This document shows, in pieces, positions 25,932 to 34,899 of a stretch of DNA of 64,000 nt. The notes under the pieces were generated by a model. It had not been told where the DNA came from, did not search any database, and saw only the letters and a list, made by a program, of their open reading frames with translations. The first letter of the stretch is position 1, and every line of letters begins with the position of its first letter. This DNA comes from Candidatus Hydrogenedentota bacterium (GTDB taxonomy: Bacteria > Hydrogenedentota > Hydrogenedentia > Hydrogenedentales > JAGMZX01). Location: the NCBI GenBank assembly GCA_029556545.1, contig JAKQEQ010000192.1, forward strand, positions 122,998 through 186,997, written 5' to 3'. A program made the translations under genes and the position numbers.

Positions 25932-27572
25932 ATGCCGCACGTCATCATCGAACAACCGGGCGTCCCCCCCATGACGGTGCCACTCCGCAAGGAAGAGACG
26001 CGCTTCGGGCGCGCCGAGGACAGCGACGTGGTCCTCGTGGCGGACGAAGTGTCGCGGCATCACGCGAAGATTTGCCTCCAGGGCGATCGGACACTGCTGG
26101 TGGACCTCAGGAGCCTTAACGGCACCTACGTGAATCGGCAGCGCATCGTCGAGCGGGTGCTGGCGCATATGGATGAACTCTGGTTCGGCAGCAAGTGCCG
26201 CCTCGTCTTCCGAGACGATACGCGCCGCGAACACGCCGCAGCGGCGAAGCCGCAAGAAGAATCGCGGCTCGCGCGCAGTATGAACGAGATTCGCGCCGAG
26301 ATGGATCGGGTGGGCAACAGCATGACCATGATTGGCACCCGCACCCCCGTCCAGGTCCGGGAAAAGACGGTCGCCGTGCCACAACTCAGTTCGGAAGAGG
26401 TTGTGAAGATGGGGCGGGCGTATCGGCGCCTATCCGCGCTGCATCGCGCCAGCCAGGTGATGGCCTCGAATTTCGAATTGAACGCCCGCCTCTCCAGCCT
26501 GCTCGATATCGCCCTGGACGTCATGGACGCCGAGCGGGGATTTCTGATGCTGCGCGAGGAAGGCACGACGAATCTGATCGTAAAGGTCGCCCGCGGCATG
26601 GGGCGCGACCTCGAGGCAAGTTCGCCGAGCATGGGCGTCGCGGGACGCGCGGCCATCGACGGCGAGCCGGTGCTCATGGCCGATCGATCGAAGGATCGGG
26701 AATTCGGCATGCGCGAGAGCATCATCCGCAACCAGATTCGCGCCGCGATGGCCGTGCCGCTCGCCATCCACGACCGGGTCATCGGATCGATCTACGTGGA
26801 CACGACCAAGGCGTCGTCGGCCTTCGGCGAAGAAGACCTTGAACTATTCCAGTCGCTCGCGAACCAGTCGGCGCTCGCCATTGACAATGTGCGCCTTCAC
26901 CAACAGGTCGTCGAGGAAGAGAAGAAACGGGACAACCTCGGACGCTTCCTCTCCCCCGCCATTGTCGAGCAGATTATCAGCGAGGAAAGCCGGCTTGAAT
27001 TGGGCGGGCGCAAGCAGCGGGTCACGACCATGTTCTGCGACATCCGCGGTTCGAGCAAGATCGCCGAGCAATTGCAGCCGCAGCAGCTTATCGAGCTGTT
27101 GAACGAGCATTTCACGGCCATGACCGCGATCATCTTCGGTTACCACGGCACCCTGGACAAGTACATCGGCGACGAACTCATGGCGGTCTTCGGATCGCCC
27201 CTGTGCGCGCCGGACGACGCCATGCGCGCCGTGCGCGCCGCCCTCGCCATACTGCAGCGCAACGCGGAACTGAACGAGCAGCGGCGGCAGGAGGGACGCA
27301 CGACCTTGGACCTCGGGATTGGCATCGAGACGGGAGAAGTCATCGTGGGTTACGTCGGCTCGCCGCAGCGCATGGAGTTCACGGTCGTCGGCGATCGCGT
27401 CAACACGGCGAAGCGCTTCTGCGACATGGCCGGCCCCGGGACGGTCGTCGTGGGGCAGGAACTCTGGGATGAAATCAAGGACCGCGTCGCGTCGCAGCCC
27501 ATTGGCGCGGTGATGTTGAAGGGCAAGGCGCAGCCCGTCAATGCCCACGAGATTATCGCTCTGAAGGAATGA
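25932..27572 (+). CDS. FHA-GAF class III adenylate/guanylate cyclase
   Basis: A 546-residue soluble signalling enzyme. FHA domain (about 20-95): RFGRAEDSDVVL, SRHHAKI and LRSLNGTYVN, the phosphothreonine-binding signature. GAF domain (about 175-330): LLDIALDVMDAERGFLML. A coiled segment (VVEEEKKRDNLGRFLSP) leads to the cyclase domain with metal Asp in MFCDIRGSS and YIGDELMAVFG, and GIGIETGEVIVGYVGS near the substrate site. It should form cAMP or cGMP in response to a GAF ligand and a phosphorylated partner. ATG 25932 follows GGGAAGG. Convergent with the next gene. Confidence 0.92.
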   Translation: MPHVIIEQPGVPPMTVPLRKEETRFGRAEDSDVVLVADEVSRHHAKICLQGDRTLLVDLRSLNGTYVNRQRIVERVLAHMDELWFGSKCRLVFRDDTRREHAAAAKPQEESRLARSMNEIRAEMDRVGNSMTMIGTRTPVQVREKTVAVPQLSSEEVVKMGRAYRRLSALHRASQVMASNFELNARLSSLLDIALDVMDAERGFLMLREEGTTNLIVKVARGMGRDLEASSPSMGVAGRAAIDGEPVLMADRSKDREFGMRESIIRNQIRAAMAVPLAIHDRVIGSIYVDTTKASSAFGEEDLELFQSLANQSALAIDNVRLHQQVVEEEKKRDNLGRFLSPAIVEQIISEESRLELGGRKQRVTTMFCDIRGSSKIAEQLQPQQLIELLNEHFTAMTAIIFGYHGTLDKYIGDELMAVFGSPLCAPDDAMRAVRAALAILQRNAELNEQRRQEGRTTLDLGIGIETGEVIVGYVGSPQRMEFTVVGDRVNTAKRFCDMAGPGTVVVGQELWDEIKDRVASQPIGAVMLKGKAQPVNAHEIIALKE

Positions 27573-27588
27573 TCGACTGACATGCGCC

Positions 27589-28164
27589 TTACGACTTGCC
27601 GGCGAGAAAGGTCAGCCACAACACCACCGCCGTGAACCCCAACCCCGCCAGGAGAATAACCGCCTGCCAACCGTAACGCTGGAGAAGACCGATATCCTCC
27701 GCCGCGACGCCCCCCCCTGCCCCATCGTTCAAACCCGACTCGCCGGGGCGCGCGATCGGGACGTCCGCCGCGTCCGGGGCAAAGCGCGCTTCGACTTGGG
27801 CCGCCATCTCTCGCGCCCGTTGCGCCAGTTCCACCTCCTCGGTCCGCACGTAGAATTCGCCGGCCTCGTTCCGCACCCGCTGGAAGCCGGCCTCGCGGGC
27901 TTCCCGCTCGTGCCGTTCCTCCCGTCGATGGCGCAGTTCGAGGCGATAGTCCTTGACCTTGCTTTTCAACGTGCGCCTGACTGGCGGCGTCTCAATCCAG
28001 GGGGCATCCACCGTAACCGTTACCTGTTCGCCCGCCTCCTGGTAGGTCCCGTGGACGACTTCGCCGTCATCGAAGGTAATAACGTACGTCTTCACGTCGT
28101 CATCCCGCGGCGGGGCGTCCTGCCCCAAAGCAAGACAGAGGCATGTGATCATCAAGGCAATCAT
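27589..28164 (-). CDS. membrane-anchored hypothetical protein
   Basis: 191 residues: signal peptide (MIALMITCLCLALG), a beta-strand-rich N-terminal part (VITFDDGEVVHGTYQEAG), a charged Arg/Glu-rich helical stretch (about 75-125) and a C-terminal membrane helix (WQAVILLAGLGFTAVVLWLT). No family recognised. The bulk should lie in the periplasm. Confidence 0.65.
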   Translation of the reverse strand: MIALMITCLCLALGQDAPPRDDDVKTYVITFDDGEVVHGTYQEAGEQVTVTVDAPWIETPPVRRTLKSKVKDYRLELRHRREERHEREAREAGFQRVRNEAGEFYVRTEEVELAQRAREMAAQVEARFAPDAADVPIARPGESGLNDGAGGGVAAEDIGLLQRYGWQAVILLAGLGFTAVVLWLTFLAGKS

Positions 28165-28265
28165 GGAAGCAGTATACGGGGCGCCCTCGGATCAGGGCAA
28201 GGAGCCCGGCCTCTTCGTATTCGTACACGGCCTGATCGCCTTGAAACTCCCGCGCCCTCGGGAGT

Positions 28266-29273
28266 ATGAATGCCTGCATGAAGAACTTCCTCGGCGGATA
28301 CAGCGGTCTCGTACTTGTCTCATCCCTGCTTACCGCGGCGGGCTGCGCGACGCCCGGCGATGGACGCCCGGACGCCGCAGAGCCGGGAAAGTTCCCGTCC
28401 GTGACTTTTCACGGGGAAGCAAGCACTTTGGGCGCCACCGTGCGCCGGTTGGGCGAGGAATGCGGCGGCGGTCTTGTGCTGATGAACGGCCTCGAAGAAC
28501 GTCCGGTAGGACCGGTCAAGTTGCATCGCAACGACTACGAGTTCCTCGTGCGGCGCTTGACGCAGGAAACGGGCCTTGTTGCTCATGCGACGGCGTATTA
28601 CTACTTCCTGCATCCTCCCGAATACGAGGTGTTGCGGAGCATTAACGTCGAGGGTGTGCTGGCGCCGCGCTACGCCGAGCCACGGACAAGCATTTCGTTC
28701 GGCAACGGAACGCGGTTGTACAACGTGTTTGGCGTGCTTAGTCGAAACCTCGGGATCACCGTCGTGGCGGACAACGTGGTCGCTGAAACCCCGTGCGGCG
28801 AATTCTTCCTGACGGACGCGCCGCTTCCGGCGGTCCTCAACGCGATCCTCCAGTCGGCCCGGCTGAGTCCGCAGGCGTTCGCCATCGAAAGCACGGACGA
28901 GTACATTTTCATCCGCTCGATGGCGAACAGGAACCCGAGCGGCGCCTTGTTGAACGCGGAAGCGCTCACGCCTGATCAACAACAACTTCTCGCGAGGCGC
29001 GTATACGTCGAGCTTCCGCGACAACCCGACACCGCCGAGCAGGTCCTTGTGTATCAAGCCGCGCTGACGCTCGAGGCCACGCTGCCGGCGCTGAGCGCCC
29101 AATTGGGTTGCCCGGTCCGCGTCGCGCCGGGGCTGGAAGACCTGCCGGTCAATTTCGCCGTCATGACCCATGTGCGGGTGGCCACGGTAATGGACCTGAT
29201 CGTCCGGCAGTGGCCCATCGCGGAATTCGGATACGAAGTCGTCGGTACCGAGATACGCATCCGGCGGCGGTGA
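28266..29273 (+). CDS. lipoprotein with three tandem secretin N/T-domain (STN)-like modules
   Basis: 335 residues. The signal peptide ends in LLTAAGCATPG, a lipobox. The rest reads as three copies of the STN fold: VTFHGEASTLGATVRRL ending YYYFLHP, FGNGTRLYNVFGVLSRNLGI ending DEYIFIR, and LTLEATLPALSAQLGC ending TEIRIRRR. STN modules occur at the periplasmic end of secretins and FecA-type receptors and contact inner-membrane partners; no outer-membrane barrel follows here. ATG 28278 could also be the start. It converges on the ExbB/TonB pair, a suggestive neighbourhood. Confidence 0.68.
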   Translation: MNACMKNFLGGYSGLVLVSSLLTAAGCATPGDGRPDAAEPGKFPSVTFHGEASTLGATVRRLGEECGGGLVLMNGLEERPVGPVKLHRNDYEFLVRRLTQETGLVAHATAYYYFLHPPEYEVLRSINVEGVLAPRYAEPRTSISFGNGTRLYNVFGVLSRNLGITVVADNVVAETPCGEFFLTDAPLPAVLNAILQSARLSPQAFAIESTDEYIFIRSMANRNPSGALLNAEALTPDQQQLLARRVYVELPRQPDTAEQVLVYQAALTLEATLPALSAQLGCPVRVAPGLEDLPVNFAVMTHVRVATVMDLIVRQWPIAEFGYEVVGTEIRIRRR

Positions 29274-29285
29274 GGTGGCCCGCCC

Positions 29286-29909
29286 TCACTGGGCGTTCTT
29301 GCGCGCATGCAGCCGGACGATGAACTCGGTAGCCCTGTCTTGCATTTCACTCGCGAGGTCTTCCACGCGCTTCGCGTACAGGCTGTGGAAGGCGAGCGCC
29401 GGAATTGCGATGCAAAGTCCGGCGACGGTCGTAACCAACGCCTGCGAGATGCCCGCGGACAGTACGTTCGGGTCGCCCAAACCCGCCGCGCTGATCGCGT
29501 CGAAAACCCGCACCATGCCCAGCACCGTCCCGAGCAGCCCGAACAAGGGGCTGACGGCCGCGACGATTTCGAGCACCGTGAGACCGCGATCGAGATAGGC
29601 CGCCTGGATGCGGCCGATGGCGTGCATGCGCTCGACGGCCTGATGGTAGTCGAGGTCCTGGGTGCGCAGGGTCTCAAGAATGATACGCGCCAACGGACCA
29701 TCGTGGCGCCGGCAAACCCGCGTCACCTCGCCGGGCGGCGCGCCGCCCACGTACTCGTCGATGGCGCGCAGGATGCGCCCGTCCAGCACCCGCCGACGCC
29801 GCAGAGCGATCGCGCGCTCGATGATGATGGTCCCGGCGGCCACCGAGCACGCGGCCAACGGCAGCATCGTCCAGCCGCCTTGTTGCAGGAGAGCAAAGGT
29901 CTCGAACAT
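29286..29909 (-). CDS. MotA/TolQ/ExbB proton-channel family protein
   Basis: A 207-residue inner-membrane protein. An N-terminal helix (GGWTMLPLAACSVAAGTIIIERAIAL) is followed by a cytoplasmic loop and two helices, VAAVSPLFGLLGTVLGMVRVF (the family signature) and ALVTTVAGLCIAIPALAFHS. ExbB-type proteins form the pentameric stator of TonB/Tol systems. It lies 9 bases downstream of a TonB-like gene; ExbD, normally required, is absent from the window. Confidence 0.9.
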   Translation of the reverse strand: MFETFALLQQGGWTMLPLAACSVAAGTIIIERAIALRRRRVLDGRILRAIDEYVGGAPPGEVTRVCRRHDGPLARIILETLRTQDLDYHQAVERMHAIGRIQAAYLDRGLTVLEIVAAVSPLFGLLGTVLGMVRVFDAISAAGLGDPNVLSAGISQALVTTVAGLCIAIPALAFHSLYAKRVEDLASEMQDRATEFIVRLHARKNAQ

Positions 29910-29918
29910 GCAGGTCCC

Positions 29919-30851
29919 TTATTGCCACTGAAACGTGCAGTGGATGACCAGGTTCTCATCCCGGTACTCGGGCGGGACGCGGAACGGGAACGGCTTGAAC
30001 GACCCCGCCCGCAAGATGGATTCCCGGCACAACGCCGCGTAAATGCGACTCGTCGGTTCGCCGACCACGACCGCCGAGACGATACGTCCGTCCGGCGCGA
30101 TCGCGAGCTCGACTTCCGCCACGGCGCGTGTCGATCCCGAGTAGCGCGTCAACATGATCGTGATCCAACTGCGTCGAATCAAGGGCTTGATATGATGCAG
30201 GTAGTAAGCGGCCACGTCGTCCCGAAGCGCCTCAAAGCTCGTGAAGCCGCGCTCGAGGACCCGCCCGTCGACTCGCCCGCGACCTCGTTGCGGCGCATCC
30301 GCCAACGGTGGCGGCACCTGCGCAAGCACCCGCCGCTCTTCCGCACGCCCCGCGTCATCCGCGTCCGCATCTGGCCGTTCCGGCGCCGGTGCGTCCAAGA
30401 GGCCTTCGATTTCCGCGTCCGCGGCTCGACGCGTTTTCTGCGCATCCTTGGGGCGCGGCGTGTCTCGGTGCTCCTCGATCCCGGCTGTCGGCGGCGCTTC
30501 CCGTGGAGGCGCGGGCACTGCGGGCAACGAAACAAGGTCGGCTTGTTCGTCCAGCCGGGGCCCCGGCTCGGTCCCGTCGTGCTGTACGGCGTCCGCAGCG
30601 ACGGCATCACGGTCGGATAGTAGGTTTGTCTCCTCGACAGGCCGGTGCGCTTCGACGGTCGCTTCGACGACCTGCGGCGGCGACGGAGGCGGCTCGGGCG
30701 CGCGCGGCGGCTCGGTTTGGATCCGCACCACCAGCGGCGTGTCGTAAACCCGTGCGCGCGCGGCCTGCTGTTGCCAGGGAACGAGCAGCACGGCCAGATT
30801 AACGCAGAGGGAGGCCACGGCGGACAGGGCCAGGCGTTGTCGGTAGCGCAT
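29919..30851 (-). CDS. TonB-like energy transducer
   Basis: 310 residues with one N-terminal membrane helix (LALSAVASLCVNLAVLLVPW), a long Pro/Glu/Ala-rich periplasm-spanning region (about 45-200) and a TonB C-terminal domain (EVELAIAPDGRIVSAVVVGE onward). It should carry proton-motive energy from ExbB to outer-membrane receptors. No TonB-dependent receptor is encoded nearby. First gene of a two-gene unit with ExbB. Confidence 0.85.
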   Translation of the reverse strand: MRYRQRLALSAVASLCVNLAVLLVPWQQQAARARVYDTPLVVRIQTEPPRAPEPPPSPPQVVEATVEAHRPVEETNLLSDRDAVAADAVQHDGTEPGPRLDEQADLVSLPAVPAPPREAPPTAGIEEHRDTPRPKDAQKTRRAADAEIEGLLDAPAPERPDADADDAGRAEERRVLAQVPPPLADAPQRGRGRVDGRVLERGFTSFEALRDDVAAYYLHHIKPLIRRSWITIMLTRYSGSTRAVAEVELAIAPDGRIVSAVVVGEPTSRIYAALCRESILRAGSFKPFPFRVPPEYRDENLVIHCTFQWQ

Positions 30852-30946
30852 GACGATAGTCTCTCGGCGCGATACCGATCATAGCAAAACCGGAGTGGAG
30901 CGGGCATGAAAAGCGCGGCAAAGACGACCGATTCGCGATGCGACGC

Positions 30947-30975
30947 TTGTCAGACCGTCAGTCATCGTTTATAAT
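30947..30975 (+). promoter_or_regulatory. sigma-70-type promoter
   Basis: TTGTCA (30947-30952), 17 bases, TATAAT (30970-30975), about 70 bases before the gene at 31044. Confidence 0.7.
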
Positions 30976-31043
30976 GACGACTTACTTGCGCGCGTTGCGC
31001 AAAGCGGGTCGAGGGGCCTCGAGCGGATAGAGGGCTGTGCTGG

Positions 31044-32879
31044 ATGCGTCATGGCGCGAGTTTGTTGGTGTCCCTGGAAGGGATGAGCCGCGCGGCGTTT
31101 CGGATCGCGAACGAACTGGTCGGGAACAGCAAGTCGGGGCTTACAACACGTTTTCTTTCGAAGAAACTCGATATCCCGGAAGAGGAAGTCGAGTATCTGC
31201 TTGACGTCAATCACCGGCTGCTTTACGTAGACCTGACCAAGGTCAAACTGGTCTCCGAGGGACACACCGCGGTTCGGCGGATCAGCGAAGGGCTCGAGAA
31301 TCGCGGCGACGTCCCCGCACTCATCCGCAGAATCAAGGGACTGGACGCCCATGATTTTCGCCGCATCGAGGAACTGCTCGACCTGCATGAACCCGTCGCG
31401 AAGAAAACCGCGGCGGAAGAGTTGCTCCAGCGGGTCTATCAGCATCCGGATTCGATTGTCGCCTACGTGGCGTCTCGCGGATTCTCGCAGACGGCCCGCG
31501 AACTCTTCGACATCGTATGGCAATCGAAGGACGGGCTCATGCCCGTGGCGAAGTTGCGCGCGGCGCACGGGGCCGCCGAATTCGATATCGAGCAGGCATT
31601 GTGGGAGCTATTCCGGGGGTTCGCACTCTTCGAGATGTTCCGCTTCGATGCGGAGGACCGGCTCGTACGGGTAGCGGGACTGCTCGCGGAGATTCGCCAG
31701 TACCGCGAAGCCGCGGCGCGCAAAGGCACGAAGAAGACTAAACCAAAACCCGTTCGCACAACCCCGGCGCGGTTCCAGGGACAACAACTGGGACTTTCCG
31801 ACGCGATTTGCCAGCTCGTGGCCGCCCTTGGCGCGCGACCCGCTCGGCTACGGGGCGACGGCGACATGTTCCGCGAGGACCGGCGGCGTCTCGAGGAGAT
31901 CGTCGCGGAGGACGCGGATCCGTCGCTGAACACGTGTCTCTGGGCGGCGCAAGGTGTGGGGTGGCTCGTGCGCGTGGATGATACGCTCCGCGCGGGGGAA
32001 CTCGATTCGCTGCTGGCGCTCGACCGCGTCAGCCGGCACCGCATCCTGTACGAGTGGTTCGTATCCCAAGGCGACGAAGCGGTTTCCCGCAAACTGCTGG
32101 CCGAGTCGATCGAGGACGTGCGCGTCGGAGCGTGGTACGACGCGGTGGAATTTGTGCAATGCGCCACGCAGTCCAGCGAGGAAAGCGCCCAGCCCGTGCT
32201 GCGCCAGAAGGGCGCGCTATGGCAGTACATGAGCCCGAGCGTTTCCGGCCACTGGGAGAGCCGCCTTGCGCGATCCCTCGAAGAGACCTTCTACTGGCTC
32301 GGCATCGTGGACCGCGCCGAGGACGGCGGTTCGAGCCTCTTCCGTATCACGGAACTCGGCGAACTGCTGATCACCAACCGCGACCCGGCGTGTCTGCAAA
32401 GCGCTTTTCCCGCGCGCAAGTGCGAATTCGTCGTGCAGCCGAACTTCGAGATTGTCGTGCCCACGGAGGAGATGGACCCGCTCCTCACCGTCCCGTTGGA
32501 TCAGTTTGCGACCCGCCTGAGTACGGGGCAGGCCACGGTTTATCAGGTCACCAAGGATTCCTTCACGCAGGCGATTCAGGAGGGCCACGACGGGGACGCC
32601 TTCGTCAACTTTCTCATGCGCTACAATCGGGCCGGAAAGCTGCCGCTGAATGTGACGACTACGCTCGAGGACTGGCGCGGGGCTATGAAGCGGGTCAAAC
32701 TGCGCACACTGCACGTGCTCGAATCGGACGATCCGCTGGTCATCGCCGAACTGATGCACCGCCGCCGCCTGCGCAAGTACTTCGCCGAACCGGACCCGAA
32801 AAAGATACTCGCCTACACCGGCATTTCGCGCGCGGACTTGTCTAAGGAACTCGAAAAGGACGGCTTCATCGTTGAGTAG
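31044..32879 (+). CDS. helicase C-terminal-domain-like protein without a motor
   Basis: 611 residues, no signal peptide. The C-terminal third (about 450-590: CEFVVQPNFEIVVPTEEMDP, then LSTGQATVYQVTKDSFTQAI) resembles the helicase-associated domain found at the C-terminus of XPB/Ssl2-like proteins and in stand-alone actinobacterial proteins. No Walker A or DEAD box is present, so no ATPase is expected. The N-terminal half is helical, winged-helix-like (RAAFRIANELVGNSKSGLTT). A DNA-binding or repair-scaffold role is inferred. ATG 31044 is used; ATG 31083 (residue 14) is an alternative. Confidence 0.68.
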   Translation: MRHGASLLVSLEGMSRAAFRIANELVGNSKSGLTTRFLSKKLDIPEEEVEYLLDVNHRLLYVDLTKVKLVSEGHTAVRRISEGLENRGDVPALIRRIKGLDAHDFRRIEELLDLHEPVAKKTAAEELLQRVYQHPDSIVAYVASRGFSQTARELFDIVWQSKDGLMPVAKLRAAHGAAEFDIEQALWELFRGFALFEMFRFDAEDRLVRVAGLLAEIRQYREAAARKGTKKTKPKPVRTTPARFQGQQLGLSDAICQLVAALGARPARLRGDGDMFREDRRRLEEIVAEDADPSLNTCLWAAQGVGWLVRVDDTLRAGELDSLLALDRVSRHRILYEWFVSQGDEAVSRKLLAESIEDVRVGAWYDAVEFVQCATQSSEESAQPVLRQKGALWQYMSPSVSGHWESRLARSLEETFYWLGIVDRAEDGGSSLFRITELGELLITNRDPACLQSAFPARKCEFVVQPNFEIVVPTEEMDPLLTVPLDQFATRLSTGQATVYQVTKDSFTQAIQEGHDGDAFVNFLMRYNRAGKLPLNVTTTLEDWRGAMKRVKLRTLHVLESDDPLVIAELMHRRRLRKYFAEPDPKKILAYTGISRADLSKELEKDGFIVE

Positions 32880-33008
32880 CGGCGTGCAGCATCGGGGACT
32901 TTCGCCGGCGCCTGATCGATAGTCTCGGGAATAAACGGAGGCCGGGCGCTTGTTTGAATTCGTGCCGCGGAAACCGCACTTCCGGGGGAACGGGCGCCTG
33001 GAACCTCC

Positions 33009-34244
33009 ATGAACGCGATTCGTCCAAGACTGCTTATTCTGGGTACGGGCTTCGCATCGTTCAGTCTCGTCAAGGCCATTGACGTGGATTCGTACGAGGT
33101 GATCATCGTGAGCCCGCGCAATCACTTCTTGTTCACACCGCTGCTGCCGAGCACGACAGTGGGCACCATCGAGTTTCGGAGCATTATCGAGCCGATCCGC
33201 ACCGCGCGCCGGAACATCCGCTTCCATCAGGCCCGGTGCGTCCGGCTGGACCTCGAAAACAACATTGCTCATTGCGAAGGCTTTTTTCGCAACACGCCCT
33301 TTCAACTCGAATACGACCTCCTCGTAATCGGGGTGGGCATGGTCAGCAACACCTTCGGCGTGCCCGGCGTTGATCAACACGCCTTCTTCATGAAGGAGTT
33401 GGCCGACGCGCGGGCGATCCGGCAGCGGATTATCGAGTGCTTCGAGCGCGCGAGCAAACCGAAACGCGACCTGGATGAAGTGCGCATGCTGCTGCATTTC
33501 GTTGTGGTCGGCGGCGGACCGACAGGCGTCGAATTCGCCGCGGAAATGCACGATTTTGCGCGGCAGGATCTATCGCGCTGGTTTCCGGACCTCATGCCAT
33601 ATGTGAAGATCACGCTACTCGAAGCGCGCAACGACATTCTCTCCGCGTTCGACGTCAAGCTCAGCAAGTACGCGCTGCGCCATTTCCGCCGTGGAGGCGT
33701 GCATGTGCGCACCGGCTGTCAGGTGGCGGAAGTCCAGGAGAACGCCGTGGTCCTCAACACCGGCGAGAATACGCCCTGCGGCCTCGTCGTGTGGTCCACG
33801 GGGATCGCCGCCAACGACCTGGTGCGTTCGATCGATGTGCCCAAGGGGCCTTTGCAGCGACTGGTCACGGACCGGGACTTCCTCGTCGTGGGCACAAGAA
33901 ACGTTTATGCCATCGGCGATTGCTCAATACTGGCCGACCAGGACCTGCCGGCGACGGCGCAAGTGGCCCAGCAGCAAGGGAAACACCTCGCCAAGCACTT
34001 GAATCGGAAGGCCCGCCGCATGCCAACGAAGCCGTTTCGTTACCGGCACATGGGCATGCTGGCGTACATCGGCGAGTATCGCGCGCTGGCGGACTTGAAG
34101 AACGTGAAGGGGCGCGGCTTCACGGCGTGGCTCTTCTGGAGATCCGCTTACGTGACCAAGCTCATCAGCATGCGCAACAAGATACTCGTGGCGCAGAATT
34201 GGCTGACCACCTTTATCTTCGGACGGGACATCAGCCGATTCTAA
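33009..34244 (+). CDS. ndh: type II NADH dehydrogenase (NDH-2-like FAD oxidoreductase)
   Basis: Transfers electrons from NADH to quinone without pumping protons. The 411-residue protein has two dinucleotide folds: LLILGTGFASFSLVKAI for FAD and VVGGGPTGVEFAAEM for NADH. NHFLFTPLLPSTTVGTIE is the NDH-2 signature, and VYAIGDCS closes the FAD site. The C-terminus (GFTAWLFWRSAYVTKLISMRN) is the amphipathic membrane-binding segment. ATG 33009 follows no strong ribosome site. rraA follows after 16 bases. Confidence 0.93.
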   Translation: MNAIRPRLLILGTGFASFSLVKAIDVDSYEVIIVSPRNHFLFTPLLPSTTVGTIEFRSIIEPIRTARRNIRFHQARCVRLDLENNIAHCEGFFRNTPFQLEYDLLVIGVGMVSNTFGVPGVDQHAFFMKELADARAIRQRIIECFERASKPKRDLDEVRMLLHFVVVGGGPTGVEFAAEMHDFARQDLSRWFPDLMPYVKITLLEARNDILSAFDVKLSKYALRHFRRGGVHVRTGCQVAEVQENAVVLNTGENTPCGLVVWSTGIAANDLVRSIDVPKGPLQRLVTDRDFLVVGTRNVYAIGDCSILADQDLPATAQVAQQQGKHLAKHLNRKARRMPTKPFRYRHMGMLAYIGEYRALADLKNVKGRGFTAWLFWRSAYVTKLISMRNKILVAQNWLTTFIFGRDISRF

Positions 34245-34260
34245 AGCGGGAGGACGCAAC

Positions 34261-34740
34261 ATGAATTTCGCGACCGCCGATCTTTGTGACCAATTCGAGG
34301 ACCGCGTGCGCGTCGTCGAGGGGCCGTTGCGCGACTTCGGCGGCCGCCCGTCATTTCACGGACGGATCGAGACCGTCAAGACCTTCGAGGACAACAGCCT
34401 GGTCCGCGCATGCCTCGACGAGTCGGGACAGGGCAGAGTGCTGGTTGTCGACGGCGGCGGATCCCTGCGGCGCGCGCTGCTGGGCGACCAACTCGCCGCT
34501 CTCGCGTTCGAGCATGATTGGAGCGGCCTCGTGATCAACGGCTGTATTCGCGATGCGGCCGCCATTGCGCAAATTGATCTCGGCGTGAAGGCGCTGGCCA
34601 CGCACCCGAGGAAGACGCTCAAACAAGGTTTCGGCGAGCGTGGCGTATCGGTCCGCTTCGGGAACGTGGATTTTGTCCCCGGCCACTACCTCTACGCCGA
34701 TCAAGACGGCGTCGTGATCGCGGAGACCGCGCTCCTGTAA
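34261..34740 (+). CDS. rraA: RraA-family protein
   Basis: 159 residues matching RraA along its length: TADLCDQFEDRVRVVEGPLRDFGG, the anion-pocket loop GDQLAALAF, then GLVINGCIRDAA and YADQDGVVIAE. Members either bind and inhibit RNase E (RraA proper) or act as 4-hydroxy-4-methyl-2-oxoglutarate/oxaloacetate aldolases; the short length suits RraA proper, but the conserved GD and RD residues are shared, so the function is undecided. GGGAGG lies 9 bases before the ATG. Probably co-transcribed with ndh. Confidence 0.9.
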   Translation: MNFATADLCDQFEDRVRVVEGPLRDFGGRPSFHGRIETVKTFEDNSLVRACLDESGQGRVLVVDGGGSLRRALLGDQLAALAFEHDWSGLVINGCIRDAAAIAQIDLGVKALATHPRKTLKQGFGERGVSVRFGNVDFVPGHYLYADQDGVVIAETALL

Positions 34741-34899
34741 TCAGGACACCGCTTAACATGAAGACGGGGAATGTTTGGCCGGTCCCGAGGGTTTCTCCCA
34801 TTGATTCCGCTGCGTGCGGGCCAAAGCCAGGGGCGGCTGCGCCACAACGAACACAGCGGACAACGTAACCGGGCGGAAACCCACAGGAGTATGACAGAT

